Assembly: GCF_004337985.1 (NCBI RefSeq) | Contig: NC_043740.1 | Span: 4,029,030-4,093,029, forward strand | Reading direction: 5' to 3' | Length of the DNA: 64,000 nt | Source of the DNA: Pyricularia pennisetigena | Taxonomy: Eukaryota > Ascomycota > Sordariomycetes > Magnaporthales > Pyriculariaceae | Shown: positions 1 to 11,700 of the stretch, piece after piece | Numbering within the stretch: the stretch's first letter is position 1 | Layout of the letters: every line of letters begins with the position of its first letter | Position numbers and translations under genes: made by a program | The notes under the pieces: generated by a model | What the model saw: only the letters and a program-made list of their open reading frames with translations | Databases searched by the model: none | What the model was told of the DNA's origin: nothing

Positions 1-69
1 GTAATAGTCAGCACACAACGACTTGAGAAGATATTTTATGGAATAATAAATGAAGCATAGCTAACTTAC

Positions 70-1435
70 TTCTGATTTGTATTGGCATTCTTATCCTTGG
101 AGTCGCTTCCATCTTCCGACGTTGGTTTTGATGGGCCAGCACTTGCGGGCGCCGAATCACCCTCTTCGCCACGGCGCATGATCTTCCGCGGCAGCATAGC
201 AGGAGGAGGTGTGCTGCTCGTCGACTCATTGGCGGCGGCGATACTTTGTAACGAAGGGGGAACACGACAAAAGGGTGTGCGATAGATGCGAACCGCCCCT
301 GCAACTGCTTCAAAAGAATGCGTCATATGATAATAGTCCGCGAGCTTGTGGGTCAACAACCGACAAAAAGAATTGCTGGGCGGCAGATCCATGAACGGCT
401 CCCTGGTTTTGGACGTCAGTCTACGAGACGAGACTCATAACAGATTCTCCTTTTTTTTTTTTTTTTACGGCAGATACTCACTTTGAATCCTGAACAAATT
501 CTATTACCTCCTTCTCCAAGCGCAAGAGAAAGATGCGGTCTTTTGAAGACTTCATTGCCTCCAGGAGCTTCTCGTCTGGATTCTGGCTGTAGAAGCCATT
601 GAAGGATTCCTGGTTAGCCTGTGTGGTTGACAGCGGATTGGCTCCACTGGCTGCAGATGGTTGTTCGCATGCGCCGCCGTCAGGAGTAATGACCGCGCCT
701 CGAGGCTGTGCCACGGACACAGAGTGCGGCGCGATGGCCCTTGGGGGCATATCGCCTATTTGAATGGTGCGTAGACGACCGGCAACGTCGGATCCCATGC
801 GTGAGTTCGCAATCTGCGAACCACGGATTGAAAATGCATCGTCTTCGTCGGCTGCAGCTTTTACGCTAGCGCTGTCGTCGGGTCTGAGGGATTCCTTCTC
901 ATCCAGCACGTTGAATGTCGTACCAGATGTGATGCTCTTTCCATCCAAGCTTGGCGGTTTGGTGCCAAATTCTGAGTTAGAGTCTGCCTTCTGAGAGACC
1001 ACATCCGACGGCGTCTGGCTGTTCCCAACGGCGCTCGATTGCTCTGTTGATGTTGAGCCTGAACCATTAACAACGAGACTCGGTGGCTTTGCTCCCAGCT
1101 TCAAGTTTGTCAGGCCTTGAACAACCTTGTCATCCACAGCGTCTTTCTCCACGGGTGGTGACTGTCTTTCGTATCCATCGCCCATGGCACTGCCAAGACT
1201 ATTGTTCATAGGCAGCCTAGAGGGGCTTGTAGAAATTGCCATCTTGGGCTCAACTGAAGGTTTTCCGTGAGAAGGCATATTCTGGCGGGCCCCATTCGTT
1301 TCGGCTTCCTTTGGAGAAGCCACAACCTATGGTAATTGTTAGTTTTACCATCCCAAGTTGGCTTATAAGACAAAACTAGCAGGATAAATTGCTAAGTCCT
1401 ACACTAGCGAATGAGAGTTTCTTGCTCCCGGACAT
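70..1435 (-). CDS. R3H/SUZ-domain RNA-binding protein, 3' end beyond window
   Basis: A three-exon partial gene. Exon 1 is 1403-1435 (ATG at 1435, reading MSGSKKLSFAS), exon 2 is 482-1326 and exon 3 is 70-420. Introns are 1327-1402 (CTAAC branch, ATAG acceptor) and 421-481 (GTGAGT donor, GTAG acceptor). A GTAAGT donor directly after base 70 indicates that coding continues left of the window. The N-terminal ~270 residues are low-complexity. They are followed by an R3H domain that spans the exon 2/3 junction (FVQDSK, then the LPPSNSF and HKLADYYHM core) and by a SUZ-like motif (RKIMRRGEEG) near the end. R3H and SUZ domains bind single-stranded nucleic acid or RNA, so a role in cytoplasmic mRNA regulation is inferred. 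A GTG at 1323 could be mistaken for a start, but the upstream ATG exon splices in frame. The exon 1 donor, GTAGGA, is slightly unusual. Confidence 0.8.
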
Positions 1436-2928
1436 CGTCTGCAACACAGGAACCGATGCCATGCTAACTTAGGATGCACCTTCAAGATTCCAAATGGAGG
1501 AAGCAGTCCACAAAGCGAGCCGGGCCAATACGGTTTCAGGAGTCGAGTTCGTTTAAGATACCTGGTCGGCGAGATGTAACACTAGACAACTGTCAGGAGA
1601 TAAGACAGTCGGCGTTGGCCTTGGTATAAATCGAGAAGCTGGAAGAATCAAGACGGTCCGCGGAGAAAGTTGACACAGGCAATCATCGTTGTAAGGTCGT
1701 AGCCATTATAGCGGACGGGGACTGTCTCGAAAGGTCTTTCGATGCGACTCGCAGAGAGCCCAATTCGACCGTGTATATTTTTCGTTCGTCAAGCACCCTT
1801 TTGTTGTAGCGGTTGAAGCGAATGCTCAAGTAAAGGCCAGGCTGCGGTTACTCCTCGCTCCAGGTTGTGGTTGGGAAGGACCCGATTTAGAGACTAGAAG
1901 ATGGGCGTCAATATGCGCGGCTGACGAGTGGATGACGACTTTTGCGAAGTTGGGCTGTATAGGTTCGTGGACGCATGGCCTGCGTTGTATGCTGTGAGGT
2001 GGATGGACCGGTCAAGTCAAGCGTCGCACAGCAGACAGGCAGGCAGTCGAGAAAAAAGAAAGGGCTTGGGGTGTCTTACCCCCAAGACAGCGATGACTGC
2101 TTGCAACCGCTGCACAGCTGACACTCGGCGACAAGACTTGCAGTGTCGTTTTTGATTCCAATTGTCGCTGCGAAAGCCTGCGACTGCAATTCGTAAATGC
2201 AGTTGAATGACAGGAAGTCGGGCACGAAGTTGGGAAACAAAAGCACTATATGGACTAACTGACTGTCCCGATGTTGGCGACTGACTGGCTTACGTTACCG
2301 TTGCACGCCTTTTTAGCACTTCCGCACGCAGAGCGGTGATTGCGGCGCAATTGCGGATGATCAAAGTAGCCAGATTCTGGGTGCGTCGGCGCTGGTTTCC
2401 ATGTCCTCTCGCTGGCGAAGCCGTTCCAGGATGGCGACACACACAGGTTGCCTTGCTTGTTAGTCGTGAGGTGATCGTGGGTTTCTTTTCTGAAAGGTCA
2501 ATGTCGTCGGATTATTAGATGGGGTCGGGGCTGCACCTCGCGGCAGTGGTGGCATAGGATTTCTCCACCACCTTGGTTAGTCGGCAAATTCAGTACCTCA
2601 CGCGGTGCTGGATCTTGGAAAAAACAAGGCTGGGTCACGTGGTCGTTGCCGGTCCACCATGCCATCACTCACTCCAACAACCGAACCGTGCATTGTCAGG
2701 TACCTACGTGTAATGCCTCGTCTGCCTGAAGGCACTTACCACGACATCATTGCATGTGCTATGTTCGTTAATCCGCCCCTACTCGCTTCAGTATCCTAGC
2801 CTGCAAGAAGCAGATCTATAACATTGATATTCTTAAGGTACCGATTGTCGCAAGGCTGCAACTGGGAGTTCATACGAGAGAAGGAAAAAAAAATAGAGTG
2901 ACAATCTTATACAACCTACGTCAACACA
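1436..2928. other. Intergenic, divergent promoter region
   Basis: About 1.5 kb between the divergently transcribed R3H gene and the zinc-knuckle gene. Short open frames occur on both strands, but none has recognisable protein content or splice support. It presumably carries both promoters. I see no repeat or RNA gene. Confidence 0.5.
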
Positions 2929-4008
2929 ATGTATCGTGCTGGTGGAGGACGCGTGGGCCCTTCCAAAACAACTCCTGCAAACACTCAATGCCAAAAATGC
3001 TTGAAAAGAGATAAGTTTTCACTGTTTCATCTTCATCGTCATATCTTTCAAGCTGACCTTCTTCGAACGCCACTATTCATACGAGTGCAAGGCCGCGCCT
3101 CAAGAAAGGCCCTACGTGCCGCGTCCATCTCGCACCCAGCAGCTACTGAATCCCAAACTACGTCCAGAGCTCTCAGATAGTACTCCAGACTTCCTTCAGA
3201 AAAAGTATGAACTGGCTCCCATCAAATGTATATCTCCAATCAGTAATGAACGCTAATGCTGTATAGAGCTGGTGTTGCTGATGCCGAGCTGGCAAAGAGA
3301 GCAGCCCAGAGGGAAAGTGAGTCCCGGGGGCGTCGATTGAGAGACAACGACAAGGAACTGGAATCGGGGCCTTCCGGGGCTCGTAGCACACAGAACCGGA
3401 GGAGTTCCCGTTCTTATGATTCCACTCCCTCTGGCAGGTCGATCTCTCCTGCAACATCCAAGCCTGGGCGTGAATCGATGTCGCCGCAGCGGGTAGAAGC
3501 GGAGTCTCTTCAAAGACGATCGGACTCGCCCAGGTCTGATCGGAGCTACTCCAGGAGCTTGAGCAGGTCCTTATCCCCGGTATCACACGAAGGACGGCGT
3601 GGGGATCAGTACCGCGATTCTTCCCAACGCAGATATTCATCGCCAGAAAGACCGCTGCGGGAACCACAGCCACATAAATCGCATGGCCATCGAAAGGACA
3701 ATGACTTGAGGGATCGATCTCGATCTCCACAAAGATATCAAGACAGTAATCGCGGACGTTTTAACGAAAGGCAGCGGCAACAATCGAGGTCACCCAGGAA
3801 TGAGCCCTCCATTGATGACAAGGGAAGGAGAGCTGGCGAGGCCCGGCAATACAGAGATAGAGGCGATCAGTACTCAAGGCCGGATACAAGGAGAGGAGGT
3901 TCACCTCCACAATCGAGTCTCTCATCACGAAGGGAGGGGGCGCCGAGAGAGAGAAGCTTAAGTCCCTTTAGCAGGAGACTGGCGCTAACGCAGGCTATGA
4001 ACCGGTGA
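2929..4008 (+). CDS. CCHC zinc-knuckle, RS-rich protein with an AT-AC intron
   Basis: Three exons: 2929-3010, 3069-3204 and 3267-4008, giving 319 residues. Intron 2 (3205-3266) is canonical (GTATGA donor, GCTAAT branch, ATAG acceptor). Intron 1 (3011-3068, 58 bases) begins ATAAGT and ends AAC, with a GCTGACC branch-like element 12 bases before its end. Only this boundary restores the family's zinc knuckle CQKC-LKRG-H-YSYE-C (CX2CX4HX4C, near residues 22-35), followed by the usual RPYVPRPSRTQQL and GVADAELAKR blocks. The C-terminal ~200 residues are rich in RS, SR and SP dipeptides with many RD/RE pairs, as in splicing-associated proteins. An RNA-binding or pre-mRNA-processing role is inferred. 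The gene is convergent with the Cwf18 gene next door. Confidence 0.8.
3011..3068 (+). other. Non-canonical AT-AC intron
   Basis: Donor ATAAGT, branch-like GCTGACC at 3052-3058 and terminal AAC at 3066-3068; length 58. The donor looks like a U2-type GTAAGT with its first base changed to A, and the final G is C. It does not match the U12 donor ATATCCTT. Canonical alternatives destroy the zinc knuckle or need a 36-base intron. Confidence 0.7.
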
Positions 4009-4152
4009 TTATGGCATATTATGGGGCCGAAGGCTCGTGATAGGGTATCCTAGGAATCAATCAGAGGGAACAGAGGAGGAGAGGCAAGATCGAGTATGGG
4101 AAGACTTTCGCAGGCATGCAGAAACCCATGATTATGGTGGCTTGGAGAGTGG

Positions 4153-4815
4153 TCAAATCAAATCAGCCTCTCTTTCCCTACGACGTTCCACTTCCTCCTC
4201 CTGTTCTCGCAACCGCAAACCCTCCACCAATGCCGCACCGTCAATCTCACCAGGCGCATCGCCTGAGGCTGACCCGACGGCGGCGCCAACTGCAGGTGCC
4301 TTCTTAGCAGACAATCTCTCCCTGACCAGCCTCGCAATCGCATTGTCTGTGCGCACATTGAGTACCTCCATTTTTTTGTCCAGTTCTCTCTTCAAGTCCC
4401 AATTAGGTTTTTTCGGTTGTAGTTTGAAGAGATCGATGCCCTTATCGTTGGCTTCGTCTTCTTTAGCTTGCTGCCGAACCTCGGCCTCAACTTCGGCCGC
4501 CTGCTCCTCCAAGGTTGGTTGGTCCATGGTCTCTGTGGGTGCATTCTCGAATCCTAGCTTGGGCCCTCTGGTCTCCGGGTCATAGTTGCGGCCCGACAAG
4601 TGCAGCCGGGCGACATCCTTTTCCGGTGGACTTGCTTGGCGCCCTGTTGTTGTCGCGGATGACGATTGCTGATGTTCGGTTGCTGTTGATGTTGTCGGGT
4701 CCGACTCGAAGTTGTTTTCATCGGGTTCTGGCTGTTTTCGTTTAAGAGACTTGAGTTTGGCTAGACGGGCTTTGCGCTCGTCGGCAGCTGCGCTGAGTGA
4801 GGCGTGTGAAGACAT
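4153..4815 (-). CDS. cwf18: Cwf18/CCDC12-family pre-mRNA splicing factor
   Basis: Single-exon gene of 220 residues. I chose the ATG at 4815 (MSSHASLSAAADERKARL), which matches the usual N-terminus of the family (ADERKARLAKLKSLKRKQ type), rather than 29 extra upstream codons. The FKLQPKKPNWDLKREL segment and the following MEVLNVRTDNAIARLVRERL helix are the core signature of the Cwf18/CCDC12 family, a component of the Prp19/NTC-associated active spliceosome. The C-terminus is a Glu/Arg-rich coiled coil. It lies tail-to-tail with the CCHC/RS gene, another likely splicing factor, and head-to-head with the PPR gene. Confidence 0.9.
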   Translation of the reverse strand: MSSHASLSAAADERKARLAKLKSLKRKQPEPDENNFESDPTTSTATEHQQSSSATTTGRQASPPEKDVARLHLSGRNYDPETRGPKLGFENAPTETMDQPTLEEQAAEVEAEVRQQAKEDEANDKGIDLFKLQPKKPNWDLKRELDKKMEVLNVRTDNAIARLVRERLSAKKAPAVGAAVGSASGDAPGEIDGAALVEGLRLREQEEEVERRREREADLI

Positions 4816-5311
4816 AATTCTTGGAAATGGGGGCGGGTCGTAGATGTCCCTCCACAATGCTGAGGGAGGTCCAATCCGTTCGCAAGTAAGTTTCAGGTGC
4901 ACTAAATCGAGTTATTCTTGGTGCCTGTAGCTGCGCTGCCAGTCTTGAGTTCTTTGGTTTCTGGTGTTTGGCTCGTTTGATTTTCTCCTTGATCTCGAAG
5001 ATGCTGAGGAAGAATGATTAGGTTGGTAGGCACCTGCAGGTGGGTGGACCTTGAATGTCGTGCCACGGTTCAACGCGACGCTTGCAGCGGGTGGTTCTTT
5101 ATCGATAAAGCAGCTGATTGGGAAATTTTGCATGTTTACCGCGTAGGAGATAATTCGAGACCCACCACACCCTGGACAACGTCCATCTTCTTGCAAAGAG
5201 TTTGGAGTTTGGTTTCGCAACTCTCCGGGCTGAAATGATAATGGTTCACTGGCCCCATGGCATGGCCTCCTAATATCTATTCTGGGCACCTTGTAGTTGC
5301 CATGTTCATTC
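4816..5311. other. Shared intergenic region between divergent cwf18 and PPR genes
   Basis: About 0.5 kb that must hold both promoters. A minus-strand open frame across 4912-5379 overlaps the PPR start and has no recognisable domain. I treat it as a chance frame. Confidence 0.45.
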
Positions 5312-7993
5312 ATGATATTTGCTCTTACACGCCAAATGCAGCGATGGCGGCACACGAGCCTCCCGCTCCTGCGATGCACACGCCCACGTCTTCTCGGACT
5401 ACGGATGACAGAATATCAGTCGCAAATAGATTCCACGCTGCGCCGTCTGTCGATCAATGGACGAAATGATAATCCGCAATCAAAGGTGCAGGATGTGTCG
5501 CCATTGCTGCAAATAGAACACGCCAGAATTTCTCACACAAGTGGCCAAACGCCAGAACACGTTGGAGACAGTCTACGGCTGTCCAGAAAGTCGCTCCCTA
5601 ACCTGTTTTCACATAGTCGAAAGGCAGCTTTTCCAGAGAGGCGGCGGCTGTACCGGCGGCACCAGTCACTACGGAATGCTCGACTGCTCGAGGGCTTAGG
5701 CCCCTCAAAAGATCGTCTTAAACGTGGCTTTGGGTTACCGCGAGTATTTCTCACCAAACCGACGGGTCTTCCCCAGTTCAAGTCAAGGAGACAATTCAAG
5801 GCGGCGAGAAGGCTATATGTCATTTCTCACTACGAAAATACTCAGATTGTGCGCCGGATACGCCCCATCAAATGTTCGTTGCGAGCCCGTCGCGCCAGGC
5901 TGGCTTTTATCTTGTGGAAAAGGGCAGTCGACCAGGCAAAAGTTTGGATATACCGCCTTGACCTGCCTGCAAGCCCCAAGCCACCCAAGATAATAGGCCA
6001 CTTGTCGCTTCAGAAAACCATACCAGAGATCCGGGAAGAGTGGAATCGGTACGTCGCTGGCAAGAGGATCACAAGTCGAAAACTGGGAGTGATACTGCTT
6101 TGTACGCTCAAAACTTGCCCTGACCTCATGCCTCGACTGATGGAGGCTATATTTCCATCCACTCGCTCGCGGCTCCCTCACTATATGATTGAAGACATAT
6201 TGTGTATGGCAATCCTGCGTTGGCACAAGATTGTTAATGGCAAGATGCAGAATTCGACGGGGCTTGAGCAACTGACGGCGATTTTCCGTTGTCTTCGGGC
6301 TCTGCTACGCGGTCGTCCAGTAGGCCACATACACATGCGATACGATGCTACGACAATTCTCTTTCAAAACCTCGCCTACAACGACCTCATCCCGCTCTAC
6401 AACATTTGTAACAAGAAGCGATATTTACACGCCACCCAGAGCTTTTTGCATCTGGCCGATCGCTTCGCGAAAATGAAAACAATAGAAGACAAGAACCGAG
6501 CGATTGACATCTTGGGGAATTTGGTCGGCGATAAGCGACGAACGTTCAACATCAACAGTCCCGCTAGCGCGAGCATCTGCACCTCGATCCTGAAAACCGA
6601 TTGGCCCACAAAGGATACCAAGCCTATTCAGCTCGCTCAGCGCCTGCTGGCGCTGGGCCTACAGCCCAACACCTTCATATACGGTACTCTCGTTACGTTG
6701 ATGTGGAGAAGTGGCGAGCTCCCAACAGCATGGGCGATTTATGACCAAATGGCGCAGCTGGTGGAAATCAAGGACTGTTCCGTTTATAACACCTTGATGA
6801 TTGGGTCTCTCTGGGCAGGTGATATTATGTCTCTTGGCCGGGCATTTTCGTTGGCAATCCAACGTTCACTGCTTGAAGCTAGCGACTGGGGTACTTTTCT
6901 CACTGTTCTTTGGGCGTGGCCAACGCCAGATCATGCATATCCAGACAAAATCGGTATCGACCGCTCGGCCAAATTTCGGCTCATGCTCGAGGTGTACTCT
7001 CGTGTTTTTTACCTCGAGCCCCTCAAGTACCTCATAGAAAGCCCGGAAAAGGAGGATTGGGAAACATCAACGAGTCTGGTGGACAGCATGCTTTCTCAAG
7101 GCGTTGATCACCTGGGTTCGGACTTTGTCCCGATCATTAGAGATATACCAAGCCCATACCGACCAGACGGGCTCATGAAGCCGACGAACCATGTTCTAAA
7201 GATAATGACGTCCGCATATGTTAGGGGGTTGAGTGCGCCCTTGAAAGTGCTGGAGTTTTACATACGCTTTGACAAACTGCTCAAGGACGGCGACCAGCTT
7301 GCCACAGGTCTCACACGCAAAAGTACTACCATTCACAACTCCATCGTCAAGGCTCTGAGCTCATTCGACATGTCTCGGCCCGTCGCCTACGAAGTTCTGA
7401 GGGATATGCTCGAGGCCCACGGCACCACTGCTTCAGCGCAGCGGAATCGTTCGCTGATTAAGGGGAATCATAAAAATGGCTATGCGGCTCACCAGCATGA
7501 GCGGCCAACAAGTTGCTTACCACGCCCCAATCGGGAGACTTTCAATATGCTTATCAATGCGCTCATGTTCGACGGGCAGATCGAAGAAGCGGAGAACATG
7601 TTGCAGATGATGCGCGATCAAGGCATTTCCCTAGATATCGTCACGTGGAACACACTCGTTCGGGGCTATGCGCGGATGCAGGATGTTGATGGAACAGTCA
7701 GGTCCCTGCAGCGGATGGAGCAGGAAGGGTTCCAAAGCAACGACCGGACTATATCGGCCTTCAACCGGCTGAGCGTCGCCAACCGGAAACTGGCGCTGTC
7801 CAAGATGGAGCTGGTGATTGAGGAAAACCGGAAGACCCAGATCTCTGGCGACTACAGCACCACCGTCAGCAGTAATGGGGAGGTAGAGGCCTCTGAAGAG
7901 GTAGTGGATGAACTACAACGGGAGATTGAACATATCTCCAGCGTCGAAGCAAAACGAGGCTCCATTGGCAATGAGAGGCGTTCGATTAAATAG
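5312..7993 (+). CDS. Pentatricopeptide repeat (PPR) protein, probably mitochondrial
   Basis: Single exon, 893 residues from the ATG at 5312; the frame is open a few codons further up, but only from TTG. An ATG at 5336 is an alternative. The N-terminus is rich in Arg and hydrophobic residues with few acidic ones, as expected for a mitochondrial presequence. The middle is alpha-helical repeat-like. The clearest PPR units are near residues 740-815 (RPNRETFNMLINAL...AENMLQMMRDQG and DIVTWNTLVRGYARM...RMEQEGF). A further pair lies near residues 445-510 (LGLQPNTFIYGTLVTLMW). PPR proteins bind organellar RNA and act in its maturation or translation; the target cannot be read from the sequence. The C-terminal ~70 residues are acidic and probably disordered. 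Confidence 0.85.
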   Translation: MIFALTRQMQRWRHTSLPLLRCTRPRLLGLRMTEYQSQIDSTLRRLSINGRNDNPQSKVQDVSPLLQIEHARISHTSGQTPEHVGDSLRLSRKSLPNLFSHSRKAAFPERRRLYRRHQSLRNARLLEGLGPSKDRLKRGFGLPRVFLTKPTGLPQFKSRRQFKAARRLYVISHYENTQIVRRIRPIKCSLRARRARLAFILWKRAVDQAKVWIYRLDLPASPKPPKIIGHLSLQKTIPEIREEWNRYVAGKRITSRKLGVILLCTLKTCPDLMPRLMEAIFPSTRSRLPHYMIEDILCMAILRWHKIVNGKMQNSTGLEQLTAIFRCLRALLRGRPVGHIHMRYDATTILFQNLAYNDLIPLYNICNKKRYLHATQSFLHLADRFAKMKTIEDKNRAIDILGNLVGDKRRTFNINSPASASICTSILKTDWPTKDTKPIQLAQRLLALGLQPNTFIYGTLVTLMWRSGELPTAWAIYDQMAQLVEIKDCSVYNTLMIGSLWAGDIMSLGRAFSLAIQRSLLEASDWGTFLTVLWAWPTPDHAYPDKIGIDRSAKFRLMLEVYSRVFYLEPLKYLIESPEKEDWETSTSLVDSMLSQGVDHLGSDFVPIIRDIPSPYRPDGLMKPTNHVLKIMTSAYVRGLSAPLKVLEFYIRFDKLLKDGDQLATGLTRKSTTIHNSIVKALSSFDMSRPVAYEVLRDMLEAHGTTASAQRNRSLIKGNHKNGYAAHQHERPTSCLPRPNRETFNMLINALMFDGQIEEAENMLQMMRDQGISLDIVTWNTLVRGYARMQDVDGTVRSLQRMEQEGFQSNDRTISAFNRLSVANRKLALSKMELVIEENRKTQISGDYSTTVSSNGEVEASEEVVDELQREIEHISSVEAKRGSIGNERRSIK

Positions 7994-8988
7994 CATGTAT
8001 GTCTATAGAAATCAGAGATTCGACGCATAGATTCAGACGATGTGGCAAGAATCTGTACATTACGGATATGAGGAGTTAGGTTCTGTACCATTGATCATGG
8101 GGTTTTGTATGGCTGTAATGACCCGGTTGGGGGGGGAGGGGGGAGCGTTGCGTATAAACCCCAAATGTATTCTAGTTAATATAGGTATAAAATTTTGTTC
8201 AATCTTTGGTTGCCAGACAGATAAGACATCATCTGCGGTGTCCATCTATTCAGGTAAACGCCATAACTTACTAGACCAAAGTACCTGGTACCTTGATTGC
8301 CTTGCTTTCAAGAAAGTCCGACGGGGCTGGCTCACGGGTATTGGAAACAATGCGACCCCGATTGGTCAATGTAGTAACGGCTTTGGCGACCGATCCACAC
8401 CAAATTCATTCAGCACACGAGCGGGCTTGGACAACGATGTTACTTGTCCGAGAACCGAAAAAGTAATCGGCTGGGCCACCTTGGCAGTCAAATTTTCATC
8501 AAGCTCCAGCTCCGAATTTCATTAGGTCTAGGCTACAGTAGTCTAGTCTGTCGCGCTCTGTGCCTTTTTTCAGCGCAAGTGACATTAGCCACCTAGTTTC
8601 TGGGTCTTAAACTGCCTCTCCATTCCTTTGTTCGTGAGGTGCAGCTAGAATTTGACTTTCTTTGCCTTTTTCTCGCCTCATTTACCTGCCTACCTGGGTA
8701 AACTTCGCCAAAGTAGCCCCACCACACCCGAACACCGAGGCAGGGGTCTATCCCGCATTCCAATTGCCACCCGAACTGCCCGTCGCACTCCGACTTGAGT
8801 CTGCGTGAGAACAAAGACAAATAAAATACATAACTCCCTACTCAAAAAGTCGTGAGCGAGTATTTCTCCCGACTCGCCGAGGACTAATTTCTTTCCACGC
8901 AACCCATTCCACACAACAGTCTCTTTTTCACAATAGGCGTAATTGCCGACGCCGCTTTGTCGTCAGCGCAACAAAGAAGAAACAAAAG
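7994..8988. other. Intergenic; 3' flank of PPR gene and promoter/leader of ALAD gene
   Basis: Only short, domain-free open frames. Pyrimidine-rich tracts occur before the ALAD start, and a G-run lies near 8130. Confidence 0.5.
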
Positions 8989-10223
<1,235 letters not shown>

Positions 10224-10629
10224 ACGAACGTCTTTGATGTTATGCGCATATGCTTTCTATAAAATTGTTATTCTCCCCTTCCATTTGACGATATGTTTGT
10301 TTATAAGCTCTGATGAGTTTTTCATGGCTGGGCGTGATTATAATGGCATTGGGCGTTTCGGGTAGAGTGGGCATGGCGTTCTTTTCATCGTTAATATATA
10401 GTCACGTTAGATCAAAAATATATCTATACTAGAACATTGCTATGGCCTGCAATGAGGTGATTTTCAAGTAATATCTGGGTGGTTTTTTTTTTTCCCCCAC
10501 GTCTGGGTAGAACTGATCTTGTTTGGCGACCTCTCCTATGACAAGACTACAATGCGCAAAGTCTTGGCGACAGAGCTGATTTCCCCATAATCTAAGGTCT
10601 ATCCTAACATCCTTAGCCCCAGGTGGAAA
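10224..10629. other. Intergenic between ALAD gene and dynamin relic
   Basis: 3' flank of the ALAD gene. Nothing recognisable. Confidence 0.4.
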
Positions 10630-11700
10630 TCGCAGGCTTCTTCTGAACTTGAGCTCCGCCGCGCCCGCCTCCAAGACCCGGAGCTTCTCGGCCGCTTTGG
10701 CCCCGCTCCATAGTCACCTCGTCGCTTTCCCCGGCGATATTGCGGACCATTTCATTGTTGAAGTCACAGGCTAGCACGCTGACGTCGTCCACAATTATCT
10801 TTAGGACAACCAGTACAAGAGAACACCAGTTAAGAGACCAGGTAACCTTTTTTTTTCTTATTGATGAAATGTACTACACAAGGGAAAAGTTAGGCAGTGG
10901 GGACCTTTCGGTGTAACAATTCGCATCATATCAGTTACCAGTGAGCTAGCAGAGCGTTCCAGGTCGGGCTCCGTTGACGACAAGAGCTGGCTGGCAAGGA
11001 CGCCGAGGGAGAGAGATTTGGATGAAATATTGCGGCGAAGATTGATGTTGTGGAAGTGCGTTTCCAAGCAGGCCTTTTGCATTCTCTTCAGCGTCTTCAT
11101 TCTTCTGGTCTTTATCCGAGTCAGCCTCTTGCTTGATGACTAGAGAGTGGCTCCTGAGACGCATGGCTTTGGCGAAGTTGGATAGGTCGTTCTGGATCGT
11201 AGATCGAAGCCGTCTCGGTGTATGATCTTCGCTGTCGGTCATGGCGAAGAATTGATCACCATTTGCGCCGTCCACTGCGGCTTGATCAAGGGTCAGTAGT
11301 TATTACTCGCATGAAGGAGAATAACGACGTTGCTCAGATTTGCATCTGGCGTGTCAGGCCCAACTTGGGGAGGATATGTTGGCAATCAGCAATGTGTCTT
11401 CTCGACATCCTAAAGCACGACAGGAAATGCGGCTGGCCAGGGCCCGAGATCTCAACCCGGAGCACATCTGTGCTGAAGACGTTGCCGCCGTCGGCCAAGA
11501 ACATCTTTGGTGCTACAGGTTAAAATGATGCTGATCTTGGATCCGATAGTGTCGCACTGGCAAAACAAAAAACAACCTCGGTGGTGAAGCGAGGGCAGAG
11601 ATTGTCCTTGGTGGGGAACGAGATGCCAGATATGGTCTCAAGAACAGAGCATTTGCCTGAAGACTGATTCACTACAGTCGATGATTTGTGGGAGATCGAT
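10630..11700 (-). pseudogene. Dynamin-like GTPase relic
   Basis: Minus-strand remains of a fungal dynamin-family GTPase, spread over different frames. At 11579-11681 a P-loop-like NQSSGKCSVLETISG and a KDNLCPRFTTE switch region are readable; the usual GDQSSGKSS is degraded. At 11423-11473 comes STDVLRVEISGPGQPHF, after which the expected DLPG motif is missing. At about 11134-11257 there is a stalk-like DQFFAMTDSE...RRLRSTIQNDL...MRLRSH segment. At about 10640-10810 the GTPase effector domain remains, split between two frames (DDVSVLA, IAGESDE, then AEKLRVLEAG). Stops and frameshifts separate these blocks and much of the G domain and stalk is absent. Base composition is like the neighbouring genes, so it decayed by deletion and drift rather than by heavy RIP. 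Whether an intact paralogue exists elsewhere cannot be told from this window. Confidence 0.75.

Noticed and set aside
3015..3052. Canonical GT-AG splicing of the first zinc-knuckle intron
   Set aside because: The only GT/AG pair close by gives a ~36-base intron, shorter than others here, and inserts extra residues that break the CX2CX4HX4C spacing.
4912..5379. Minus-strand 155-codon frame upstream of the PPR gene
   Set aside because: It has no domain and overlaps the PPR coding start. More likely a chance frame in the divergent promoter.
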